IMG/VR virus record: IMGVR_UViG_3300036826_000115 | Span: 1-52,037 of that record | Strand: one strand, 5' to 3' | Length of the DNA: 52,037 nt | Source: a virus | In this document: positions 26,340 through 33,066 of the stretch, piece by piece | How positions within the stretch are numbered: position 1 is the first letter of the stretch | Layout of the letters: each line of letters starts with the position of its first letter | The notes under the pieces: model-generated | The model's input: the letters and a program-made list of their open reading frames with translations, nothing else | Databases searched by the model: none | What the model was told of the DNA's origin: nothing | Translations under genes and position numbers: made by a program

Positions 26340-26597
26340 TTAGCCGATGACGACGACCTTGTCGCCGTGGTTCCAGTCGTAGCCGTTCTTGACCACGATC
26401 GTGTTGGCGTCCTGCACGGTCACCTCGATCTGCTTCAGCGGCCTGCCGAGCCGGTCGTACACGCCGACGATCACGTCGGACGTGGAGAGGTTGTGCGCGA
26501 ACGCGAACACCGTCGCGGGCGCGTCCAGGTCCTCGGTCTTGGTGTCGAAGGTCTTCACGGCCTTCCGGACTTCCTGGCTCAAGCCAGCATCGCTCAT
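26340..26597 (-). CDS. Hypothetical 85-residue protein
   Basis: Starts MSDAGLSQEVRKAVKTFDTK. The C-terminal half (IVGVYDRLGRPLKQIEVTVQ, then NTIVVKNGYDWNHGDKVVVI) is beta-rich and resembles small add-on domains of phage fibres, but the gene sits among early genes. It ends eight bases before the tRNA. Confidence 0.7.
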   Translation of the reverse strand: MSDAGLSQEVRKAVKTFDTKTEDLDAPATVFAFAHNLSTSDVIVGVYDRLGRPLKQIEVTVQDANTIVVKNGYDWNHGDKVVVIG

Positions 26598-26607
26598 GTG
26601 TGACTCC

Positions 26608-26958
26608 TCACACCTTGGGGGTTCCCTCCTCCTGGATCCTGTCCAAGAGGATCTTCCGGCGCTTCTCGCCTTCTTCCGCCGCCTTCAGCTTCGCGGCGTC
26701 CATCTCATCGTCGGGCGTGTAGCTGTCGTTCAACACGTCCTTGGCCTCGAACGCCTTGTCCATCTCTTTCAGGAGCTGCCTCTTGAAGCCGACGCTCTTG
26801 TTCATCGCATTGCGACGCACGAAGAGGACACGGCTCACCTCGACCTGCTGCGCTCCATTGTCGAGGAACACGATGATGCCGCTCTCATTCCGACCTTCAG
26901 GGCTGGGGTTCTCGGGCTCGGGCCTGGTCTTGACCTCCCACTGCTTCTGCTTGCCCAT
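26608..26958 (-). CDS. Hypothetical 116-residue protein
   Basis: Charged, mostly helical (VGFKRQLLKEMDKAFEAKDV, then AKLKAAEEGEKRRKILLDRI). Starts MGKQKQWEVKTRPEPENPSP after GGAGGTGAGAT. No recognised family. Confidence 0.65.
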   Translation of the reverse strand: MGKQKQWEVKTRPEPENPSPEGRNESGIIVFLDNGAQQVEVSRVLFVRRNAMNKSVGFKRQLLKEMDKAFEAKDVLNDSYTPDDEMDAAKLKAAEEGEKRRKILLDRIQEEGTPKV

Positions 26959-26961
26959 ATC

Positions 26962-27477
26962 TCACCTCCTCTCCCCATTCGGCATGATGATCGTGACGGG
27001 GGTGTTGCGATGTCGTGTGTAGCGGATCAAGTCCCACACCGGCCCGTCCTCGCCACGCGGGAACGCGATGACCTTGGTGGAGTTCTTGACGATGATCTTC
27101 CATATGTCGGCTTGTTCCATGCGGGGCGGTCGTACTACCTCCACGTCCACCCCGTAAGACTTGCAGAGCGAGTGGACGGCACCGGAGACAGGCGCGTGCC
27201 AGATCTCGTTCATCGCGCCCTTCTCGCCGTTGAGCACCTCGGCCATGCGCACGAACTGCTCGGGTGTGATGCCCTCTTTGCCGACCAGCAGCCCGACCTT
27301 CTCCGACCGTCGCAGGCGCTTGCGACGTTGGCGCTCCTCGTTGACCCGGCGCTTCTCGCTCGGGGCCAGGGTCGCGTTGTGTGCCCACATCGCCAGATGG
27401 ATGTCCAGCGCCTCGTACATCTGTTTCCGCTTCTTCGGCGGATGCAGAGGGAGAGGTGGGATTTCATCCTTCGGCAT
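26962..27477 (-). CDS. Putative nucleotide-binding (Rossmann/SLOG-like) protein
   Basis: 171 residues. A basic helical N terminus (EKRRVNEERQRRKRLRRSEK) is followed by an alpha/beta part whose last third, STKVIAFPRGEDGPVWDLIR, then NTPVTIIMPNGE, has the strand-loop-helix order of SLOG-type nucleotide-binding proteins (V-I-A-F-x-G-x-G-x-x-x-x-x-x-A/R). The full motif set is missing, so this is tentative. Confidence 0.5.
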   Translation of the reverse strand: MPKDEIPPLPLHPPKKRKQMYEALDIHLAMWAHNATLAPSEKRRVNEERQRRKRLRRSEKVGLLVGKEGITPEQFVRMAEVLNGEKGAMNEIWHAPVSGAVHSLCKSYGVDVEVVRPPRMEQADIWKIIVKNSTKVIAFPRGEDGPVWDLIRYTRHRNTPVTIIMPNGERR

Positions 27478-27733
27478 GAGGGAACAACTCCAGCGTTTCG
27501 ACTGGTTCCATCCTTACCAGTCTCACCGGGAGCTCGGTGCGCTCGTGATGGTCCAATGCGTGCTCGCGGTACAGCTTCTCCGCGATTTCACGGCTTCTGG
27601 TGATGAGCGGGACGGGTGTTCTCTCGCCCACGGAGAGCCAGTTCCCCTCGTCCCCAAGGTTGATCAGCATGACGCCGATGGTCCCCCATGCCCCTTGTTC
27701 GTAGACCTGCCAGGCGTAGAGACCGTCGCTCAC
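27464..27733 (-). CDS. Hypothetical 89-residue protein
   Basis: GTG start overlapping the upstream stop (GTGA at 27730-27733). Reads VSDGLYAWQVYEQGAWGTIG and VPLITRSREIAEKLYREHAL, a compact alpha/beta protein. A longer frame up to 27928 would cross the small zinc-finger gene and was rejected. Ends within the start of the next gene. Confidence 0.7.
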   Translation of the reverse strand: MSDGLYAWQVYEQGAWGTIGVMLINLGDEGNWLSVGERTPVPLITRSREIAEKLYREHALDHHERTELPVRLVRMEPVETLELFPHAEG

Positions 27734-27873
27734 CGCCTCCGCCTCGGGTGATCGCTCGGGGCGTGCCAGTAGCGACAGCGGTCGCACCGCTTCCCCTCTT
27801 CGCCGGTGGCCTTCTTCACGTCGGCCTTCGTCTTGTACGGCTTGCGACCCGTGTCGCAATTCACCTGCTTCAT
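27730..27873 (-). CDS. 47-residue zinc-finger protein
   Basis: ATG after GGAGGGACAAC, an excellent ribosome site. MKQVNCDTGRKPYKTKADVK, then GKRCDRCRYWHAP. One Cys near the start, CxxC and a His give the C-x(n)-C-x2-C-x3-H pattern of the small zinc-finger proteins common in actinophages. First gene after the third tRNA. Confidence 0.75.
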   Translation of the reverse strand: MKQVNCDTGRKPYKTKADVKKATGEEGKRCDRCRYWHAPSDHPRRRR

Positions 27874-27895
27874 GTTGTCCCTCCTGTGAGACAGG

Positions 27896-27967
27896 GACCC
27901 CCGACGGGACTCGAACCCGCATTTCCACGGATAACGGCGCAGCGTCCTACCATTAGACGACGGGGGC
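27896..27967 (-). tRNA. tRNA-like gene, anticodon uncertain
   Basis: 72 nt. Acceptor GCCCCCG/CGGGGGT (G1-U72 at the end), C73, D arm GTCT...AGGAC, T arm GCGGG-TTCGAGT-CCCGT. The anticodon stem pairs best as CTGCG/CGTGG, which leaves an eight-base loop CCGTTATC. With A37 placed normally the anticodon is GTT (Asn) but position 33 is C. A seven-base loop would break the stem. So either this is a decayed tRNA or one with an expanded loop, as in frameshift-suppressor tRNAs. Confidence 0.6.
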
Positions 27968-27971
27968 TAGA

Positions 27972-28033
27972 GGCGCTGCCCCGGCTGATCAGGCCCTTGA
28001 ACCCTCGGGAACTCACTCGGGTAGGGCAGCGCC
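27972..28033. repeat. 10-bp inverted repeat upstream of the third tRNA
   Basis: GGCGCTGCCC (27972-27981) and GGGCAGCGCC (28024-28033), with 42 bases between. It fills the gap between a gene stop at 28037 and the tRNA. It may be a processing site or terminator; no T tract. Confidence 0.5.
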
Positions 28034-28036
28034 AAG

Positions 28037-28540
28037 TCATACGACGACACTCTTCTTCTTCTTGCGCATCCACTTAGGAGGCTTGGCTTCCTTCTTACGC
28101 ATTGCTTCCATCATGTCCATCCTGGCCTGCTCCTGCTCCCGATAGCGCTGCTCACGTAGCTTCATCTTGTGCCTCGCGCCCGGTGTAGACAACAGACGAC
28201 GGCTGTCCCTGTCGCTCCTGATGCGGACAGCCATGCCGGTCGCCCTCGCCAGCTCGTAGCATCCCGGCGTGCTCCTCCATTCGGGGGGGCGCGTCGGGTG
28301 CTCCCGTGGGCCAGCGGGGAGCGGAACGTAGCGATAGATGGACTCCCGGGGACCACGACCATTGATCGAGTCCCCGGTGTCCTCGATAATCCCATGCCAC
28401 AGCCCGGCAACGATGAACCGACTCGCGAGTTCCGGATGGATAGCCATGTCGTCTGCGAGGTCCGTTGCTGTGAACGTGTTCAAGTAGACGAACCATGTCC
28501 GTGCTTCGGCGTAGTTCGGTGCCAGGCTGTCGAACGGCAT
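28037..28540 (-). CDS. Hypothetical basic protein, possible winged helix
   Basis: 167 residues. The N-terminal NTFTATDLADDMAIHPELAS looks like a helix-turn-helix (T-x-x-D-L-A). A middle Pro/Arg-rich part and a C-terminal Lys/Arg-rich coil (LREQRYREQEQARMDMMEAM, ending KWMRKKKKSVVV) should bind nucleic acid. It follows a protein with two similar winged helices and may share its target. Its start abuts that gene's stop. Confidence 0.65.
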   Translation of the reverse strand: MPFDSLAPNYAEARTWFVYLNTFTATDLADDMAIHPELASRFIVAGLWHGIIEDTGDSINGRGPRESIYRYVPLPAGPREHPTRPPEWRSTPGCYELARATGMAVRIRSDRDSRRLLSTPGARHKMKLREQRYREQEQARMDMMEAMRKKEAKPPKWMRKKKKSVVV

Positions 28541-30144
28541 CAGGCTATGGAAAGTCCTGCTCTACGCAGGCGCGCCCGGTCGTTGAAGATCGAGCGTGGA
28601 CTGCTCGGCGTTGCCGAGATGAGGATACGCTTCCCACTCCCCGGCACCGTCACTGCGAAATGCCCGGACGCCTCGTGGGTCACACTGGCTCCGGCCTTCT
28701 TGGCGGCGTTGATGAGATCGTTGACGTCCTTGTTGGACGACTTCGCTGTAGTCCCTGTCCCTGGGACTGGAGCGCGGTTACTTCCGGCCCCGTTTCCTCC
28801 TCCCGCCTTTCTTTCGGCGGCGTGGGCCTCGGCTGCTTTTCCCGGTTCCTTGGGGCGACCTGCGTACTGGAACAGACGCATGTCGGCGCTGGGCGACTTG
28901 TCCTCAATAGACCCACGTCGGGCCAGCGCTTCCAGGCAATCCGTAGCCAGGTTGATGGTCATCTCCAGAGCGGCGGCGACACGTTGCGGACTGAACATCT
29001 CATCCGGATGCTGGACCATGAAGTCCCGCACCTTCGCCTGCGCCACCCCCTCGGTAGGGTCCAGACGGAGCAACTCCGCGAGCCTGTACTGGATGGCCGG
29101 TCGTCCTCCCGCCTTCGACGGGTTGGCCTGCCGAGCCGCCAAGATGGCTCTGGGGAACTCCAACTCCCCGGTGCGCTCCACGACACCGCGCTCTTCCAGA
29201 ACACGCATGTCGGTTTGGACTGCTGCCGCACGCTCCACCTTCATGTCCACCGCGAGGTCGCTCGCGTTGAACGTTCCAGAGGAATGATGAGTCTGGAGAT
29301 ACTCCACTGTCTTTTGGAGCCGTTCCTCCTTCTCGACTTCCCCCGCTCGCATTTCCGCAATGGGCTTGGGCGAGCGGGCCAGTCCCCAAGGACCGGCTTC
29401 GGGTGCTGCTTCCGGCGGCGGTTTCTCCTCCTCCGCCGGTTTGATAGGGACGATAGCTGCGGGAGGCGTCTGCATGTCCTGCTTGACCCCGGCAACTTCC
29501 TTGATGCCGGTGGGTCGGTACAGGATTGAGCCGTCTTCCAGGAGATACACCCGGAACCGCTCGTTCAGACGTTCCGTTGCCGTGAGATAGAGGTCCTTGT
29601 TGGCCTTCGGCACGGAGAAGATCGGGCGCGGGTCACCCTTCGGCCCGCTGTCCTTCATCTTCACCTCGCCGACCAACTGCTCCTCAGACGGCAATACCGC
29701 TTCCGGTGCGGCCTCTCTGATTTGCTCGACGAGACCTCTGGCCTCGGCAACGACCCCCTCCAAGCGGGTGACCTCACGCAGCGAGTCGGCCAGTTCGACC
29801 TCCCGCTTGTTCGCCAGGTCACGTGCATCCTGCACTTCCTGTTCGGCTTCGGCCAACCGCTTACTCAGCGGCTCTCCGTCCTCCAACTTGGAGCGGAGGT
29901 TCTTCACCTCGGCCGACAGGCGTTCGATCTTCACCTGCGCCGCCGACAACTCCTCGCTGTCGGCGGCGGTACTTCGGTCACTCACCCACTCCCGACCGAT
30001 GAGGACGTTGGCCGCTTCCCTCATGGAACCGCACTGACCTTCAAGCAGGTCAACACGCTCCATGATTTCGCGGGCCAGTTCCTCGCGATAACTGGTCGTC
30101 GCGGTGAGAATGTCGTCTAGACGCGCTTGCGCGTCACTCATCAC
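28540..30144 (-). CDS. Large early DNA-binding-like protein: coiled coil, tandem winged helices, HicA-like end
   Basis: 534 residues. Order: a long coiled coil (about 60-150, VKIERLSAEVKNLRSKLEDG), a linker, a first winged helix (about 282-350, TFNASDLAVDMKVERAAAVQ), a second (about 368-415, FSPQRVAAALEMTINLATDC), an Ala/Gly-rich linker, and a C-terminal module of about 60 residues (VNDLINAAKKAGASVTHEAS, then ILISATPSSPRSIFNDRARL). That module matches HicA/YcfA-like double-stranded-RNA-binding-fold domains including the S/T-x-P-S-x-P-R/x-x-x-N-x-x-x-x-L-R pattern. Perhaps an early regulator or nucleoid-like protein. The combination is unusual. Confidence 0.7.
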   Translation of the reverse strand: MMSDAQARLDDILTATTSYREELAREIMERVDLLEGQCGSMREAANVLIGREWVSDRSTAADSEELSAAQVKIERLSAEVKNLRSKLEDGEPLSKRLAEAEQEVQDARDLANKREVELADSLREVTRLEGVVAEARGLVEQIREAAPEAVLPSEEQLVGEVKMKDSGPKGDPRPIFSVPKANKDLYLTATERLNERFRVYLLEDGSILYRPTGIKEVAGVKQDMQTPPAAIVPIKPAEEEKPPPEAAPEAGPWGLARSPKPIAEMRAGEVEKEERLQKTVEYLQTHHSSGTFNASDLAVDMKVERAAAVQTDMRVLEERGVVERTGELEFPRAILAARQANPSKAGGRPAIQYRLAELLRLDPTEGVAQAKVRDFMVQHPDEMFSPQRVAAALEMTINLATDCLEALARRGSIEDKSPSADMRLFQYAGRPKEPGKAAEAHAAERKAGGGNGAGSNRAPVPGTGTTAKSSNKDVNDLINAAKKAGASVTHEASGHFAVTVPGSGKRILISATPSSPRSIFNDRARLRRAGLSIA

Positions 30145-30640
30145 TCACCTCTCGTAGTGCTTCTATGAGCGGAGTGGCAACTCCTCCTTCCACGTCGCCC
30201 TTGCCGACCTTCCACTCCCGTAGGGTCGGTGGACTGTCTGGGTGCCTGTCGATGACGGCCAGTGCCGTCAAAGTCTTGTCGGCAGAGTATGTCGCGATGA
30301 GAACTGCCTCCACCCTTTCGGGATGGTCCCGTGGGCGGACGGTCAGCCGCGCCAGCTCCTCCTTCGACATGTGTTCCAAGGTCCAGATGGTGCTCACCAT
30401 CGCGAACGCCTTCGCCCGGCGCTCGATGATCTGGCGACACAACCCGGCGACATAGGCGGCGAACTCCTGCTCGTTCGTCCAACCCTCTGTAGCGATGAGG
30501 ACCATCTGGTTACCCGGTGCGATGAGGAACGCCGTTGGGACCCAGTCGCTATCGGGTTCCAGATCCTGACCGATCGTTTCGACGGCACCCTGCAAGAACT
30601 CGGTGAGCTGTTCCAACGAAAGCTCGGCATCAGGTTGCAA
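30134..30640 (-). CDS. Hypothetical 168-residue protein
   Basis: Starts MQPDAELSLEQLTEFLQGAV. Alpha/beta with FLIAPGNQMVLIATEGWTNE and VEAVLIATYSADKTLTALAV, two similar strand patterns that may be an internal repeat. It overlaps both neighbours by 11 bases. Confidence 0.7.
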   Translation of the reverse strand: MQPDAELSLEQLTEFLQGAVETIGQDLEPDSDWVPTAFLIAPGNQMVLIATEGWTNEQEFAAYVAGLCRQIIERRAKAFAMVSTIWTLEHMSKEELARLTVRPRDHPERVEAVLIATYSADKTLTALAVIDRHPDSPPTLREWKVGKGDVEGGVATPLIEALREVSDE

Positions 30641-30833
30641 GGTAGACCGCCAGTGCGACCAGGAAGACCACGAGGAAGACCATCGCTATCCGGTACGCCC
30701 AGAGCCTCCGGTGGAGTTGTCGGCGGCGACGCATCCGCATCTCCTCGCGACGCGCTCGGCTCACGCCGTTGCTGTGCTCGTAGCGGGCAGTGATGGCGTC
30801 CAAGCTCTTGTGCTCAGGTGGGGTGTGGTTCAT
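30630..30833 (-). CDS. 67-residue tail-anchored membrane protein
   Basis: Start at 30833 (MNHTPPEHKSLDAITARYEH), overlapping the end of the previous gene by 20 bases. A very basic middle (RARREEMRMRRRRQLHRRLW) leads to one C-terminal membrane helix (AYRIAMVFLVVFLVALAVYL). The positive side should stay in the cytoplasm, next to nucleic acid or membrane phospholipid. Confidence 0.65.
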   Translation of the reverse strand: MNHTPPEHKSLDAITARYEHSNGVSRARREEMRMRRRRQLHRRLWAYRIAMVFLVVFLVALAVYLAT

Positions 30834-30975
30834 CGTCGAATCCTGTCGATTCCAACCAGATTTCCAGGAATGCCTTCTGATCACCATCCGCAGCCCGACA
30901 CACGACGCAGCGGCAGCGAGGATCATGCTCTATCGCTACGGAGGCGATGGCTTCGCGCAGCATGAAGAACTTCAT
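30814..30975 (-). CDS. 53-residue hypothetical protein with Cys cluster
   Basis: ATG at 30975 after CTGGAGGGTGCG. MKFFMLREAIASVAIEHDPR, then CRCVVCRAADGDQ: a CxCxxC motif, and a H-D-P just before it. These match small phage proteins with a H-x(4)-C-x-C-x(2)-C cluster. A longer frame to 31077 lies inside the next gene. Confidence 0.7.
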   Translation of the reverse strand: MKFFMLREAIASVAIEHDPRCRCVVCRAADGDQKAFLEIWLESTGFDDEPHPT

Positions 30976-31004
30976 CGCACCCTCCAGGTACGACCTATCC
31001 TCAC

Positions 31005-31457
31005 TCAGACCCATTGGTCCAAAACAGTAAGGACGATGGGCTTCCCAGCTTTCCGCGCCATGCGGATGGTCATCCATGTACCGCTCCTCTTGCTCTGGCC
31101 GTGATCCTCGTTGTGCAACGGGAACGCCAACAGGACGTCACACCCGTCTACAATCGCCGCGTTGCGCGTGCGATGTGGGTGGTTCATCGTGTCGGGTATC
31201 CGGACCACTGTGTCCGCCAGGCTGAGGTACTCGTTGTCCCAATCTGGCCCGTGTGCGGGCAGATAGACACGATGCTCGGCCTTCGGTAGCCATGCGCTCA
31301 TCTTCCTGAGCACGTAGGTATCGACACCGACCGCACCGCCTGTGATGTAGACGTCGCCGTCCAGGTGAGCGGCGAGTACCTCATCCAGTTTCGGATGATG
31401 CAGCGGATTCAAGTATCTAGATCCGGTAACGCCGTAGATCAACCCAGGTGCCTCCAT
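31005..31457 (-). CDS. SLOG-superfamily (DUF2493/DprA-like) nucleotide-binding protein
   Basis: 150 residues. YGVTGSRYLNPLHHPKL at the N terminus, then VYITGGAVGVDTYVLRKM (G-G-A-x-G-V-D), then TRNAAIVDGCDVLLAFP, then SGTWMTIRMARKAGKPIV. This is the full SLOG pattern of strand G-S-R, G-G-A-x-G-x-D and the S/G-G-T switch. Such proteins bind nucleotides or ADP-ribose derivatives, and several act in phage-host conflict. Its job here is unknown. Confidence 0.8.
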   Translation of the reverse strand: MEAPGLIYGVTGSRYLNPLHHPKLDEVLAAHLDGDVYITGGAVGVDTYVLRKMSAWLPKAEHRVYLPAHGPDWDNEYLSLADTVVRIPDTMNHPHRTRNAAIVDGCDVLLAFPLHNEDHGQSKRSGTWMTIRMARKAGKPIVLTVLDQWV

Positions 31458-31885
31458 GTGATGCCTTCTTGGATCAACCGGACTGTCCTACGAGTCACGC
31501 CGAACTCCCTTGCGAGTACCACCTTCGGCTCATCGCTGCGGCTCCTGATGGCTCTCACCTGTTCGTCTGTGAGCTTCGCATTGGGATGTCGGATACCGAC
31601 ACACGATCTCTCCCTAGCCACCCGGTCATCAACGTTGTCCTGGCCTGTACCCAGACAAAGATGGTCTGGCCGGACGCAGCGAGGAGTGTCGCATGTGTGG
31701 CGAACCTGAAGCCCTCTGGGGATAGGCCCCCTAGCGAGTCTCCAAGACACCCGATGCGCTCGCTGCTCACCAGGTAGGCCACGGAAACGACCGTAGCCGT
31801 CCTTGTCTACCTGCGCTTCCCAGAGCCAGCAGCCATCAGACTTCTGGACCTTATCCCAGAAACGCTCTTGAACCGAGCGGGGGAT
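31439..31885 (-). CDS. HNH endonuclease with DNA-binding tail, ATC start
   Basis: 148 residues. The core has FWDKVQKSDGCWLWEAQVDK, GYGRFRGLPGEQRAHRVSWR, then RHTCDTPRCVRPDHLCLGT (H-x(n)-C-x4-C-x3-H) as in phage homing-type HNH enzymes. The end (AKLTDEQVRAIRSRSDEPKV, FGVTRRTVRLIQEG) is a helix-turn-helix that should give site preference. No ATG, GTG or TTG exists before the conserved part. AGGAGGT followed by CACAAA and ATC at 31885 is the best ribosome site, so initiation at ATC is likely. An internal GTG (31750) would remove half the nuclease. Confidence 0.85.
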   Translation of the reverse strand: MPRSVQERFWDKVQKSDGCWLWEAQVDKDGYGRFRGLPGEQRAHRVSWRLARGPIPRGLQVRHTCDTPRCVRPDHLCLGTGQDNVDDRVARERSCVGIRHPNAKLTDEQVRAIRSRSDEPKVVLAREFGVTRRTVRLIQEGITWRHLG

Positions 31886-31942
31886 TTTGTGACCTCCTAA
31901 AAGATCCTATTTGCAGCGCAGATGCGCGCCGCCCACACTGAT

Positions 31943-31978
31943 AGCGTACCGCCTGACACAATCCCGTGCTTCGGCCGA
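31943..31978 (-). promoter_or_regulatory. Conserved early element A (TCGGCCGA type)
   Basis: Minus strand TCGGCCGA (31978-31971), then GCACGGGA...GTCAGGCGG, then a -10-like TACGCT (31948-31943). The same layout stands at 34.15, 36.2 and 42.8 kb. Transcription would start near 31936 and serve the HNH gene and those beyond it. Confidence 0.6.
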
Positions 31979-32024
31979 TGCGGTCGCCGCACTATGCGAA
32001 ACACGGTAGATGCGGGTCTGACGG

Positions 32025-32204
32025 TCAGTGCTCCTCCATCTCGTCCAAGACCTTCTTCACCTTCTCTAGCTCTTCGCCGGTCACGCCATACACCTCGTGC
32101 TCGGTGCAGTCCGCGATACGCCCGAGATAGACAGAGATCATCTCAAGCGCTATCGCGATCCGACCCAGGTTCCGGTACATCTGGATCTCTTCCCGGGTCG
32201 GCAT
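32025..32204 (-). CDS. 59-residue hypothetical helical protein
   Basis: ATG after CAGGAGACGC. MPTREEIQMYRNLGRIAIAL, then GVTGEELEKVKKVLDEMEEH. It starts within the end of the preceding gene (62-base overlap). Helical, acidic C terminus. Short length explains why callers may miss it. Confidence 0.6.
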   Translation of the reverse strand: MPTREEIQMYRNLGRIAIALEMISVYLGRIADCTEHEVYGVTGEELEKVKKVLDEMEEH

Positions 32205-32448
32205 GCGTCTCCTGTTCTCTGAGGATCTTCACGGCGGTATGTAGGAGCGTGGTATCCACCTCATGCCCCTCTGCGAGAAGATTGACCTCGCTGACAATGG
32301 TGGCGACCATCTCCAAGACGTCGGCTTTCTTGCTTGGTTCCCATTCGGTGCTGTCCAGCACGTCTACGAGAAGGAACGACATGGCGGTTGCGATGGTCGC
32401 ACGCTCGCGCTCATCGAAGCCCTTCCAGCGTTCCAGATTCAAGTTCAC
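32143..32448 (-). CDS. Hypothetical 101-residue protein
   Basis: Annotated from GTG at 32448 (VNLNLERWKGFDERERATIA). AAGGAGG lies 13 bases upstream, and an in-frame ATC four bases after it would add three residues. Mainly helical (ATAMSFLLVDVLDSTEW, then VLEMVATIVSEVNLLAE). C terminus Asp/Pro-rich. Unknown function. Confidence 0.6.
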   Translation of the reverse strand: MNLNLERWKGFDERERATIATAMSFLLVDVLDSTEWEPSKKADVLEMVATIVSEVNLLAEGHEVDTTLLHTAVKILREQETHADPGRDPDVPEPGSDRDSA

Positions 32449-32473
32449 AGTGGCGATGGGTCCTCCTTAGGGA

Positions 32474-32506
32474 GCCCCTCGCGGTCCCGGCAGAACCGCG
32501 AGGGGC
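32474..32506. repeat. 12-bp hairpin between two minus-strand genes
   Basis: GCCCCTCGCGGT (32474-32485) and ACCGCGAGGGGC (32495-32506), nine-base loop. Between the Rpf-like gene stop and the ribosome site of the next gene. No T tract on either strand, so it may stabilise or separate messages and not terminate them. Confidence 0.6.
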
Positions 32507-32661
32507 ATGGAGGGAGCTGGGCTTACACCTGGATCGGATGCTCCCGATCGTCCCGGATAACGGGTCGGCGTCAGCAACCGGGCCGCTCACCGATCCCGGG
32601 GTCCCGGTCGTCCAGGAAGCCTTTGCAGCGAGGGTTATGAGCCCACGCACGCTCCCACGAT

Positions 32662-33060
32662 TCAGCGGAATCCACACACCGGCCAGTCCGCCCACGACCC
32701 GCGTCGCTTGTAGACGATCACGGCTCGGTACATCTGTTCTAGCGATGTGTGCCAGTGAGGCATCCCGCGACCTCCTGCGGAGAGCCACGTCCCCACGGTG
32801 AATTGGAGTCCTCCGTAGAAACCGTTCCCGGTGGCGATGTGCCAACGCTGGCCTGACTCGCATGTGGCGATGCGTAAGAGCTTGCCCCGGAACGGGGCGA
32901 CGTACCTCCTCTTCGCAGCCGTGCGCTTCCGGATGATCTTGCGGTCCACGCGCTTGTCGCACGCTCGGGTGTTGCATCCGCGATGTCGCGGCTTGTAGTC
33001 GGGCGGCTGCTCTCCCGCTGTCGGGAAGAACATCGCGAGGACCATCAGGGTCGTAGTCAT
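32662..33060 (-). CDS. Secreted Rpf-like transglycosylase
   Basis: 132 residues. Residues 1-16 are a short signal-like hydrophobic segment (TTTLMVLAMFFPTAG). A basic linker leads to an Rpf domain: LRIATCESGQRWHIATGNGF, YGGLQFTVGTWLSAGG and a final ADWPVCG. E68 in C-E-S-G is the catalytic Glu, and C67 and C129 should form the family disulfide. Rpf domains cut or remodel peptidoglycan and occur almost only in actinobacteria and their phages. In an early operon it may alter the wall or wake dormant cells, not lyse them. Confidence 0.85.
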   Translation of the reverse strand: MTTTLMVLAMFFPTAGEQPPDYKPRHRGCNTRACDKRVDRKIIRKRTAAKRRYVAPFRGKLLRIATCESGQRWHIATGNGFYGGLQFTVGTWLSAGGRGMPHWHTSLEQMYRAVIVYKRRGSWADWPVCGFR

Positions 33061-33066
33061 GAGCTG

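Noticed and set aside
27972-28033. Possible fourth tRNA
   Set aside because: The 10-bp outer stem looks like an acceptor stem but D, anticodon and T arms cannot be placed.
28169-29287. 372-codon plus-strand frame
   Set aside because: Lies opposite the coiled-coil/winged-helix gene. The amino acid use is that of an opposite-strand shadow.
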